From positions 62,001-126,000 of the forward strand of contig NZ_JADGMY010000026.1 in assembly GCF_015234515.1 (NCBI RefSeq): 64,000 bases of DNA, given 5' to 3'. Below the pieces are notes generated by a model. It saw only the letters and a list, made by a program, of their open reading frames with translations. It did no database searches and was not told where the DNA came from. Within the stretch, counting starts at the first letter, position 1. Each line of letters begins with the position of its first letter. Made by a program: the position numbers and the translations under genes. Shown here in pieces: positions 57,328 through 64,000 of this stretch. The DNA is from Cellulomonas sp. (GTDB lineage: Bacteria; Actinomycetota; Actinomycetes; Actinomycetales; Cellulomonadaceae).

Positions 57328-57881
57328 CGTGCCTCCTCGTCGGCCGGACCACCGTGGTGCTCGTCGTCCGGCTCCGCCTCGATGGTGTCCCGCGCGCTCG
57401 GGGCCACGGGTGCCTCGTCCTCGGCCGCCCGCGTCTCGTCCTCGGCCGCGCGCCGCTCGTCCTCGACCGCACGTCGCTCGTCCTCGGCCACGCGCACCTC
57501 GTCCTCGACCGCCCGGCGCCGCCGACGGCGCGTCTCCTCCTCCTGCTGCTCGAGGCGGCGCTTCTCCGCCTCCTCGGCGGCGACCTCCTCGCGCGTGCGG
57601 ACGCGCCCCTCACCCTCGGGCTCCACGGCCGCGAACCGCGCGACGGTGACCGACCCGACGAACCCGACGAGCGAGAGCACCACGAGCAGCGGCACGACGT
57701 CCGCGCGGCGGAAGTACGCGGCGTACAGCGCGACGCCGGCGATCATCGTCGTCACGACGATGTCGAGCGCGACCGTGCGGTCGAGGATCGAGGGACCCTT
57801 CTCCGCGCGCACGATCGCGAAGGCCGCACCCAGGGTCAGCAGCACACCGCCGACCACGACGACGACGTCGAACGGGTTCAT
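57324..57881 (-). CDS. mrpF: Mrp antiporter subunit F with long charged C-terminal tail
   Basis: A 185-residue protein. Residues 1-85 are the normal three-helix MrpF: MNPFDVVVVVGGVLLTLGAAFAIVRAEKGPSILDRTVALDIVVTTMIAGVAL. Usual MrpF ends near 90 residues. Here a tail of about 95 residues follows, highly charged, with heptad repeats AEDERRA/VEDERRA five times (125-158), predicted to be helical or coiled coil. ATG 57881 and the mrpE stop overlap by 4 nt. The core should take part in Na+/H+ antiport; the role of the tail is unknown. Confidence 0.88.
   Translation of the reverse strand: MNPFDVVVVVGGVLLTLGAAFAIVRAEKGPSILDRTVALDIVVTTMIAGVALYAAYFRRADVVPLLVVLSLVGFVGSVTVARFAAVEPEGEGRVRTREEVAAEEAEKRRLEQQEEETRRRRRRAVEDEVRVAEDERRAVEDERRAAEDETRAAEDEAPVAPSARDTIEAEPDDEHHGGPADEEAR
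57408..57509 (-). repeat. 21-bp heptad-encoding repeats in mrpF
   Basis: About five degenerate copies of a 21-bp unit encode [VA]-E-D-E-x-R-[AV]. The period of seven residues suits a long helix or coiled coil. Confidence 0.75.
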
Positions 57882-58453
57882 CGTGACGCCACCTCCCGGT
57901 CGCGGCGCCGGCGCTGCAGGCCCGCGTCCGCCAGCTCCTCGTCGGACGCGAGCGCCCGCAGCACCCGCGCCTCCTGGTCCAGGACGGACTGCCGGGCCTT
58001 CTCGACACCGCCGCTGGTCTCCACGTCCAGGACGTGCACGTACAGCCGACCGGTGAGGCGGTGCGCCTCGACGATGATCGACCCGGGCACGAGGGACACG
58101 AGCTCGGCCGTCATGGTCAGGTACAGGTCGGAGTGGCTGCGCAGCTGCACGCAGATGACCGCGCCCCGCGGCGTGTACCGGGGGCGCAGCGCGACGATGC
58201 TGACCTCGAACGACGCCCGCACGAGGTCGACCGCGAACCGCCCCAGCAGGACCAGCAGCCCGACGGGGTGCACGCGACCGTGGAAGTCGACGGGCGTCAT
58301 CCGCAGACCGACCGTCACGAGCAGACCCAGCAGGGCCCCGTTGACGATGTTTCCCCAGGTCACGTCGCCCCACAGCAGCACCCACACGACGGTGAGCCAG
58401 GCGATCGTCGCCCACTGGAAGCGCCAGCCGGTGCGGCGCGGGTGCAGGCTCAT
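57878..58453 (-). CDS. mrpE: Mrp antiporter subunit E
   Basis: A 191-residue membrane protein with two to three helices at the start (FQWATIAWLTVVWVLLWGDVTWGNIVNGALLGLLVTVGLRM) and the MrpE core RAVDLVRASFEVSIVALRPRYTPRGAVICVQLRSHSDLYLTMTAELVSLVPGSIIVEAHRLTGRLYVHVLDV. The conserved SLxPGTxxVE region of MrpE is present as SLVPGSIIVE. The ATG overlaps the mrpD stop by 4 nt. Confidence 0.9.
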   Translation of the reverse strand: MSLHPRRTGWRFQWATIAWLTVVWVLLWGDVTWGNIVNGALLGLLVTVGLRMTPVDFHGRVHPVGLLVLLGRFAVDLVRASFEVSIVALRPRYTPRGAVICVQLRSHSDLYLTMTAELVSLVPGSIIVEAHRLTGRLYVHVLDVETSGGVEKARQSVLDQEARVLRALASDEELADAGLQRRRRDREVASR

Positions 58454-60039
58454 CCGCCGACCTCCGCGTCCTCGGTGGCGTCCTCGGTGGCGTCCTCGGT
58501 GGCGTCCTCGGCCGCACGCTGGGACTCGCCCTCGCCGCGCTGACCGTCGGGCAGGACCGCCTCGATGTACGGCCAGCGGGACTCCAGGGTCTGCGCCGCG
58601 CGGCCCGTGTAGGCGTACAGCGGACCGGCGAAGACGGTCAGCGCGAGGCTGAACACGACGAGCGCCGCGGTCGGCGCGACCATCATGACCGGCACCCGGT
58701 TGGCCGGCAGCTCCTCGGGCGGGCTCTGCCAGAACGCCTTGTTCCACGCCTTGATGAGCGCGTAGAGCGTGAGCAGCGACGTGACGACGGACCCGACGAC
58801 GAGCGCGTACGCCACGGGTGTGCCCACCTCGACACCCGCCTCCAGCAGCCCGACCTTGCCGAGGAACCCGGAGAACGGCGGGATCCCTCCCAGGTTCATC
58901 GCGGGGACGAAGAACAGGACGGCCAGGACGGGTGTCATCTTCGCCAGGCCACCGAGGCGGTCCAGCGACGTCGTCCCGCCGAAGCGTTCGACCAGGCCGA
59001 CGACGAGGAACAGCGCCGTCTGCACGGTGATGTGGTGCGCGACGTAGTAGATGGCCGCGGTCCAGCCGTGGACGCTGCCCAGCGCGATGCCGAACACCAT
59101 GTAGCCGATGTGGCTGACCAGGGTGAACGACAGCAGACGTTTGACGTCGTCCTGCGCGACGGCGCCCAGGATGCCGACGACCATCGTCGCCAGCGCTACC
59201 CACAGCAGGATGTCGTCGAGCGCCCCGCCGGGGAACAGCAGCGTCTGGGTGCGGATGATCGCGTAGACGCCGACCTTGGTCAGCAGGCCCGCGAACACCG
59301 CGGTGACCGGCGCGGGCGCCGTCGGGTAAGAGTCGGGCAGCCAGGACGACAGCGGGAACACGGCGGCCTTGATCCCGAACGCGAGGAGCAGCATCGACTG
59401 CAGCACGAGCCGCACACCGGGGTCGATCTCCTGCAGCCGGATCGCGAGCTGCGCGAGGTTCACCGTGCCGACGGCCGCGTAGATCGCGGCGATCGCGACG
59501 AGGAACAGCACGGACGACAGGATCGCGACGACGACGTAGATCGTGCCCGCGCGGATGCGCTCCGTCGTGCCGGACAGCGTGATGAGCACGTACGACGCGG
59601 CCAGCAGGATCTCGAAGCCGACGTAGATGTTGAACAGGTCCCCCGACAGGAACGCGTTGGCGACGCCCGCGGACAGCACGAGGTACGTCGGGTGGAAGAT
59701 CGAGATGGGCGCGAACCGCTCGCCGTCCTCCCGGCCCTGGGCCAGGGAGTAGACGAGGACGCACAGGATCACGACCGACGAGACCGTGAGCATCAGCGCC
59801 GAGAGGCGGTCCGCGACGAGGCTGATCCCGACGGGCGCCGCCCAGTCGCCGACCTCGACGACGACCGGCCCGGCGTCCGCGATCACGAGCAGCGTGGCCG
59901 ACACGATCGCCACGAGCGTCAGGGTCGCGAGCGTCACGATCCGCTGGAGGCGCGGACGGCGGTACAGCGCCAGCGCCAGGCCCGCGGCCGAGAGCGGCAG
60001 CACCACGGGCAGGGGGACGAGCCAGCTCCAGTCGGTCAT
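58450..60039 (-). CDS. mrpD: Mrp antiporter subunit D (NuoM/NuoN-like)
   Basis: A 529-residue, roughly 14-helix proton-translocating subunit. The core shows NIYVGFEILLAASYVLITLSGTTERI, the helix-7 Lys region (LLLAFGIKAAVFPLSSWLPDSYPTAPAPVTAVFAGLLTKVGVYAIIR) and GIPPFSGFLGKVGLLEAG, matching MrpD/NuoN families. Tail residues form EDAT repeats encoded by a 12-bp DNA repeat. It works with A(B), C, E, F and G as one complex exchanging Na+ for H+. ATG 60039 overlaps the mrpC stop. Confidence 0.92.
   Translation of the reverse strand: MTDWSWLVPLPVVLPLSAAGLALALYRRPRLQRIVTLATLTLVAIVSATLLVIADAGPVVVEVGDWAAPVGISLVADRLSALMLTVSSVVILCVLVYSLAQGREDGERFAPISIFHPTYLVLSAGVANAFLSGDLFNIYVGFEILLAASYVLITLSGTTERIRAGTIYVVVAILSSVLFLVAIAAIYAAVGTVNLAQLAIRLQEIDPGVRLVLQSMLLLAFGIKAAVFPLSSWLPDSYPTAPAPVTAVFAGLLTKVGVYAIIRTQTLLFPGGALDDILLWVALATMVVGILGAVAQDDVKRLLSFTLVSHIGYMVFGIALGSVHGWTAAIYYVAHHITVQTALFLVVGLVERFGGTTSLDRLGGLAKMTPVLAVLFFVPAMNLGGIPPFSGFLGKVGLLEAGVEVGTPVAYALVVGSVVTSLLTLYALIKAWNKAFWQSPPEELPANRVPVMMVAPTAALVVFSLALTVFAGPLYAYTGRAAQTLESRWPYIEAVLPDGQRGEGESQRAAEDATEDATEDATEDAEVGG
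58466..58513 (-). repeat. 12-bp tandem repeat encoding EDAT in mrpD
   Basis: GCGTCCTCGGTG is repeated three times exactly plus one copy ending CC (58466-58513), giving the EDATEDATEDATEDA stretch near the MrpD C terminus. Confidence 0.85.
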
Positions 60040-60578
60040 CGTCCCTCCTCCCGGTGCGTGTGGTCGGTGCGCGGCGGCGGCCGCTCTGACGGTGCCTCGT
60101 CGAAGGCGCCGCCCTCGTCCATCTCGTCGCGCGCGGTGGCGGCCTCCTCGTCGAGCGTCTCGCCGTCGGACTCGGTGTCGTCGTCCTCGAAGGCGCGCTC
60201 GTCGCGCGCCGCCAGCCGGACGATGCGGCGGTCCTCGACGTCGTCCTGCACCTCGTCGTGACGGTGCAGCTGCCACGACCGGTAGGCCATCGCCAGCAGG
60301 AACGCCGTCAGCCCGAGCGTGATGACGATCGCCGTGAGGATCAGGGCCTGCGGCAGCGGGTCGCTCATCGGCCGGTCGGACGCGACCCCGATGATCGGCG
60401 GCGCACCGGCGGCCCCGCCCGCGACGAGGATCAGCAGGTTGGTGCCGTTGCTGAGCAGGACGATGCCCAGCAGGATGCGCGTCAGGCTGCGCTCCAGGAC
60501 GAGGTAGACGCCGACCGTGAACAGCACGCCGATCGTCACGACGAACACGATGTTGGGGCTCATGACGACGTCGGTCAC
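60036..60578 (-). CDS. mrpC: Mrp antiporter subunit C (NuoK-like) with acidic tail
   Basis: A 180-residue protein. The NuoK-like three-helix core is residues 8-101: NIVFVVTIGVLFTVGVYLVLERSLTRILLGIVLLSNGTNLLILVAGG and DPLPQALILTAIVITLGLTAFLLAMAYR. MrpC is usually about 110-120 residues; here an acidic tail of about 75 residues (VEDRRIVRLAARDERAFEDDDTESDGETLDEE) follows. The GTG start overlaps the mrpA stop by 4 nt; ATG 60563 is an in-frame alternative. Confidence 0.9.
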   Translation of the reverse strand: MTDVVMSPNIVFVVTIGVLFTVGVYLVLERSLTRILLGIVLLSNGTNLLILVAGGAAGAPPIIGVASDRPMSDPLPQALILTAIVITLGLTAFLLAMAYRSWQLHRHDEVQDDVEDRRIVRLAARDERAFEDDDTESDGETLDEEAATARDEMDEGGAFDEAPSERPPPRTDHTHREEGR

Positions 60579-63500
60579 GGGACCACCCCCGCGTTCGTGC
60601 CGCCCCGGTCCGGCGGCGGGCCGGAGTCGCCGCCCCGGCCCCGCGCGACCACGACGTGGTCGTAGCCGCTGACGGCGTGCTCGGCGACGTCGTCCTCCCC
60701 GGTCTCGGCGCGACGGTCGATCTCGGCCCCCACGCTGCGCAGGATGTCGAGCACGAGCCCGACGACCACGAGGTACACCCCCACGTCGAAGAACAGGCTG
60801 GTGACGAGCTTGACCTCGCCCCAGACCGGGAGCTGGAACTCGAAGATCCAGGACTCCAGGACGTTGCCGCCGACGAACAGCGCGACGAGTCCGACGCCGG
60901 CCGACAGGAACAGGCCCGTGCCGAGCAGCACACCCGGCTGCACGGGCGCGGCCTCGCCCAGCTCGTAGCGCCCGCCGGCGAGGTACCGGACCGCCAGCGC
61001 GATGCCCGTCACCAGGCCGGCGGCGAACCCGCCACCGGGCTGGTTGTGCCCGCTGAACAGCAGGAACGCCGAGTACACGATCATCGTGTGGAACAGCAGG
61101 CGCACGACGACCTCGAAGATCACCGAGCGCCGCTGCGGCGCGACCGTGCGCCCGGCGCGCAGCCACTCGCGGGCCCGCGAGCCCACCGCCCGGTTGGTGC
61201 CCCGCGACGGGGTCGTGGGTGCGTCGACGTCCGGGTCGGCCTCGGCCGGCGCGCTGCTCGGGCGACGCAGCGAGGCCATCGGGTCCGGCGTCCCGCCCCA
61301 CACGGCGCGGTCGGCGGGCGCCTCGCGCTCGCGGAAGATCCGGCCGCCGCGGGCGGACAGGAAGACCAGCGAGGCGACGCCGGTCGCGGCCACGAGCAGC
61401 ACCGAGATCTCACCCATCGTGTCCCAGGCGCGGATGTCGACGAGCGTCACGTTCACGATGTTCTTGCCGCCGCCGAACTCGTAGGCCTCGGTCGCGAAGT
61501 CGGCGGACACCGGTGCGTGGATGCGGGCCGACGGCGCGATGAGCGCGACCCCGGCGACGACGAGCCCGACCGCCAGGCCCAGCCCGAGCCGCAGCCACCG
61601 GGACGTCGCCAGCGGCCGGTCCGAGAAGTACGGGGGGAGGCGCCGGAGCACGAGCACGAAGACGACGAGCGTGATCGTCTCCACGAGCACCTGGGTCACC
61701 GCGAGGTCGGGGGCGCCGTAGAGCAGGAACATGCCGGCGATCGAGTACCCGCTGATGCCGGCGAGGATGACGGCCTTGAGGCGGCGGCGCGCACGCGCCA
61801 CGAGGATCGCCGAGACGATGGCCGCCCCCGCGAAGACCGTCTGCGCCGCGTAGTCCCACGGGCGGACCTCGGTGGGCAGCGACGTCCCGACGATCAGCGC
61901 GGACCCGACCGACACGACCCAGGTGAACAGGATGACGCCGAGGTACAGGGGCAGCGAACCACGCTGCGTGACGGCCGTGACGTCGGCCGCGAGGTCGTCG
62001 AGCTTGCGCATCGAGCGGCGGTAGGTGTGGTCGGCCTCGAGCAGGTGCGGCACGCGCGCCTGCCACCGCTCGACCTTGTCCCGCACGAGGAACAGCAGGC
62101 CACCGGCGGCCAGGATGCCGACCGTGAGCCACAGCACCAGGCCGAACCCGCCCCACAGCAGCAGGTGCCCGGGCTCGCCGACCGGGTACGTGGCCGCGTA
62201 CGGCGCGAGCAGGTGCTCGCCGAGCTGCGGGAGCAGCGCGACGGCCAGCCCGAGGAACGACAGGATCAGCGCGGGCCACGTCAGCACGAACGACGGGTGC
62301 GTCACGGGCGCCGGCTCGACGGACTCGTCCCCGCCCGCGGCGAGCGACGTCGTGGTCGCGACGCCCTCGGAGTCCTGCGTCTTGGACTGCGGCACGAGCG
62401 CGGCCTTGGTCGCGAACGCCCCCCACCAGAACCGCAGCCCGTACGCGACGGTGAGTGCCGACCCGACGACGACGGCCGCCAGGACGATCCAGCCGACCGT
62501 GCCGTCCTCGAGGTGGGCGACCCCCTCGAGGCCGGCCTCCTTGGCGACGTACCCCGCGAACGGCGGCAGCCCGATCATCGACGCGGTGGCCAGGCCACCG
62601 GCGAGCGCGGTCCACGGCAGGGCACGCCCCACGCCGGACAGGCGCCGCAGGTCACGGGTGCCGCACGCGACGTCGACCGTGCCGACGACGAGGAACAGCG
62701 CCGCCTTGAACATCGCGTGGGCACCGAGCATCGCCAGGCCGGCGAGCGCGGTCGCCTGCGTGCCCAGGCCGACGAGCAGGATGATCAGGCCGAGCTGGCT
62801 CACGGTGCCGAACGCGAGCACGAGCTTGAGGTCGTGCTGGCGCAGGGCGCGGTACCCGCCGAGCAGCAGCGTCCCGCAGCCGAGCACCACGATCGTCCAG
62901 CGCCACACCGGCAGCTCGGAGTACGCGGGGGCGAACCGTGCGACCAGGTAGACGCCGGCCTTCACCATGGCCGCGGCGTGCAGGTACGCGCTGACCGGCG
63001 TCGGCGCGGCCATGGCCGCGGGCAGCCAGAAGTGGAACGGGATCAGTGCGGACTTGGTCGCGGCGCCCGCGAGCAGGCACGCGACCGCGGCGACCACCAC
63101 CGAGGACGCCGCCGGGGGGTCGGCGATGACCGCCGACATCGAGTACGTGCCCGCCGCCTGGCCCAGGATGACGACGCCCACGAGCATCGCCAGGCCGCCT
63201 GCCGTGGTCACGATGATCGCCTGCATGGCGGCGCGGCGGCTCGCCTTGCGGTCCGCGTAGTGCCCGATGAGCAGGTACGACGTGACCGTCGTGAGCTCCC
63301 AGAACACGAACATCAGGAGCATGTCGTCCGCGGTGACGAGGCCGAGCATCGAGCCGGCGAACGCGGTGAACACCCCGCCGAACCGGCCCAGCCCGGACGC
63401 GGTCGGCGAGAAGTACGCCGCGCAGTACACCAGGACGAGCGCGCCGACGCCGCCGACGACGACCGTCATCAGCCACGACAGCGTGTCCAGCCGGAAGCTC

Positions 63501-63703
63501 AGCTCGAGGCCCAGCGCCGGCACCCACTCGACGAGCTCCGCCGGGCCGTTGCCGGACTGCACCTCCCCGGTCCACGACAGCGCCCACACGACCGCCGACG
63601 CGGGCGCCAGCGCGAGCGCCCAGAACGCGCGACGCCCCCACCAGCGGAAGAGCACGGGCGCGACGAGGGCCGCTGCGAGGTGGATCGTCAGCAGCAGCAG
63701 CAC
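60575..63703 (-). CDS. mrpA: Mrp antiporter subunit A, fused with subunit B
   Basis: A 1,042-residue subunit and the first gene of the operon. Residues 1 to about 480 are the NuoL/NuoM-like proton-pumping domain (VFWELTTVTSYLLIGHYADRK; KSALIPFHFWLPAAMAAPTPVSAYLHAAAMVKAGVYLVARF with its key His and Lys). The middle extends MrpA (including the DUF4040-like stretch KRRLKAVILAGISGYSIAGMFLLYGAPDLAVTQVLVETITLVVFVLVL). The C terminus is an MrpB domain (RSVIFEVVVRLLFHTMIVYSAFLLFSGHNQPGGGFAAGLVTG). Fusion of A and B is usual in actinobacteria. GTG start at 63703. Confidence 0.94.
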   Translation of the reverse strand: MLLLLTIHLAAALVAPVLFRWWGRRAFWALALAPASAVVWALSWTGEVQSGNGPAELVEWVPALGLELSFRLDTLSWLMTVVVGGVGALVLVYCAAYFSPTASGLGRFGGVFTAFAGSMLGLVTADDMLLMFVFWELTTVTSYLLIGHYADRKASRRAAMQAIIVTTAGGLAMLVGVVILGQAAGTYSMSAVIADPPAASSVVVAAVACLLAGAATKSALIPFHFWLPAAMAAPTPVSAYLHAAAMVKAGVYLVARFAPAYSELPVWRWTIVVLGCGTLLLGGYRALRQHDLKLVLAFGTVSQLGLIILLVGLGTQATALAGLAMLGAHAMFKAALFLVVGTVDVACGTRDLRRLSGVGRALPWTALAGGLATASMIGLPPFAGYVAKEAGLEGVAHLEDGTVGWIVLAAVVVGSALTVAYGLRFWWGAFATKAALVPQSKTQDSEGVATTTSLAAGGDESVEPAPVTHPSFVLTWPALILSFLGLAVALLPQLGEHLLAPYAATYPVGEPGHLLLWGGFGLVLWLTVGILAAGGLLFLVRDKVERWQARVPHLLEADHTYRRSMRKLDDLAADVTAVTQRGSLPLYLGVILFTWVVSVGSALIVGTSLPTEVRPWDYAAQTVFAGAAIVSAILVARARRRLKAVILAGISGYSIAGMFLLYGAPDLAVTQVLVETITLVVFVLVLRRLPPYFSDRPLATSRWLRLGLGLAVGLVVAGVALIAPSARIHAPVSADFATEAYEFGGGKNIVNVTLVDIRAWDTMGEISVLLVAATGVASLVFLSARGGRIFREREAPADRAVWGGTPDPMASLRRPSSAPAEADPDVDAPTTPSRGTNRAVGSRAREWLRAGRTVAPQRRSVIFEVVVRLLFHTMIVYSAFLLFSGHNQPGGGFAAGLVTGIALAVRYLAGGRYELGEAAPVQPGVLLGTGLFLSAGVGLVALFVGGNVLESWIFEFQLPVWGEVKLVTSLFFDVGVYLVVVGLVLDILRSVGAEIDRRAETGEDDVAEHAVSGYDHVVVARGRGGDSGPPPDRGGTNAGVVP

Positions 63704-63980
63704 GTCCGGCTCCGTCCGTGTGGGGGGCGGGTGGTCGGTCGGTCGGGTCCTGTGTGGTCCGTCCCGACGACGACGACGGGCCGGGGGCGCGGTCCGTGCT
63801 CGCTCACGCGAGGTCCGGGGCCGCGGCCCGAAGTTGGGAAGGTGCGACCACGCGCGGCGCCCGTCGACCCTGCAGTCGGACCCGGGGCTGGCCGTCGGGT
63901 CCTCGCTGGTCGGGAGCGTCGTGGTGGGTGCGGGGAACGCGTCGATATTACCAACCGCTGAGCGTGCTCCCCGGTCACGG
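63704..63980 (-). promoter_or_regulatory. Promoter region of the Mrp operon (window edge)
   Basis: The last 277 bp hold no supported gene. On the minus strand an AT-rich TAATAT at 63946-63951 is the only clear -10-like element, about 245 bp upstream of mrpA. The frame across it (63688-63978) has poor codon bias. Confidence 0.4.
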
Positions 63981-64000
63981 CCCGGTACGACGCGGTGTGC

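Noticed and set aside
60656..63961. A plus-strand open frame of about 1,100 codons opposite mrpA
   Set aside because: Antisense to a clear MrpA/B protein; composition is Arg/Asp/His/Gln-rich with no domain or ribosome-binding site.
63688..63978. Minus-strand small frame at the right edge
   Set aside because: Arg/Pro/Thr-rich with poor codon bias and it lies in the mrpA promoter region.

Overview
The window is about 74% GC, densely coded and has a strong G/C third-codon bias. It reads as chromosome from a cellulolytic high-GC actinobacterium, most likely Cellulomonas or a close relative. The best evidence is a secreted protein with the order GH11 xylanase, xylan-binding CBM2b, NodB-type deacetylase, CBM2b, which is the known architecture of Cellulomonas fimi XylD/Xyn11A. 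A CarD regulator, a mycothiol-type DinB-fold protein, a class-E-type LAVTG sorting signal and frequent GTG starts agree with this. No rRNA, tRNA, CRISPR array or intact insertion sequence was seen.

Layout. 1-6.7 kb: small enzymes, a TetR regulator divergent from a PQQ-type sugar dehydrogenase lipoprotein, a secreted jelly-roll (Cip1-like) protein, and a divergent arsR/arsM pair around clear operator dyads. 6.2-14 kb: a CarD regulator, then a polysaccharide-degradation block of two tandem GH11 xylanases and a CE1-like (feruloyl) esterase with a cellulose-binding CBM2. Operator-like dyads and strong terminators lie between these genes. 14-19.5 kb: a usp-crcB-crcB fluoride/stress operon, a short-chain dehydrogenase with an N-terminal tandem repeat, a GGDEF-EAL protein, and a VapC toxin whose antitoxin is only a remnant. 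19.5-31 kb: a heterodimeric ABC exporter with one subunit frameshifted, two MFS transporters, DinB-fold proteins, an Abi-like HEPN gene of lower GC, a Nudix hydrolase and a DJ-1/PfpI protein. 31-33.5 kb: a three-gene operon of YCII (DGPF) proteins and an ECF42-type sigma factor. 33.5-37.4 kb: an expanded Asp23/Gls24 envelope-stress cluster (AmaP, DUF6286-like, DUF2273 and several Asp23-fold proteins), divergent from a second ECF sigma factor, with a near-perfect CRP/GlxR box between them. 37.4-41.3 kb: an NRAMP metal transporter, GNAT proteins and a SRPBCC protein. 41.3-45.4 kb: a thiamine ABC importer preceded by a TPP riboswitch and a perfect 23-bp hairpin. 45.5-54.9 kb: one gene for a wall-anchored protein of about 3,150 residues with about 19 DUF11-type repeats. 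55-64 kb: a DUF4235 protein, a carotenoid-desaturase-like flavoprotein and a complete Mrp (Mnh) Na+/H+ antiporter operon, A(B)-C-D-E-F-G, chained by 4-nt overlaps.

How the genes fit together. The xylanase/deacetylase/esterase block would remove xylan backbone, acetyl and probably feruloyl groups outside the cell. The Asp23 cluster, giant surface protein, Mrp antiporter, fluoride exporters and arsenic methylation serve envelope and ion/toxin stress. Many genes overlap by 4 nt (GTGA/ATGA), so starts could be fixed from translational coupling. Family assignments come from motif recognition by eye; no database search was run.
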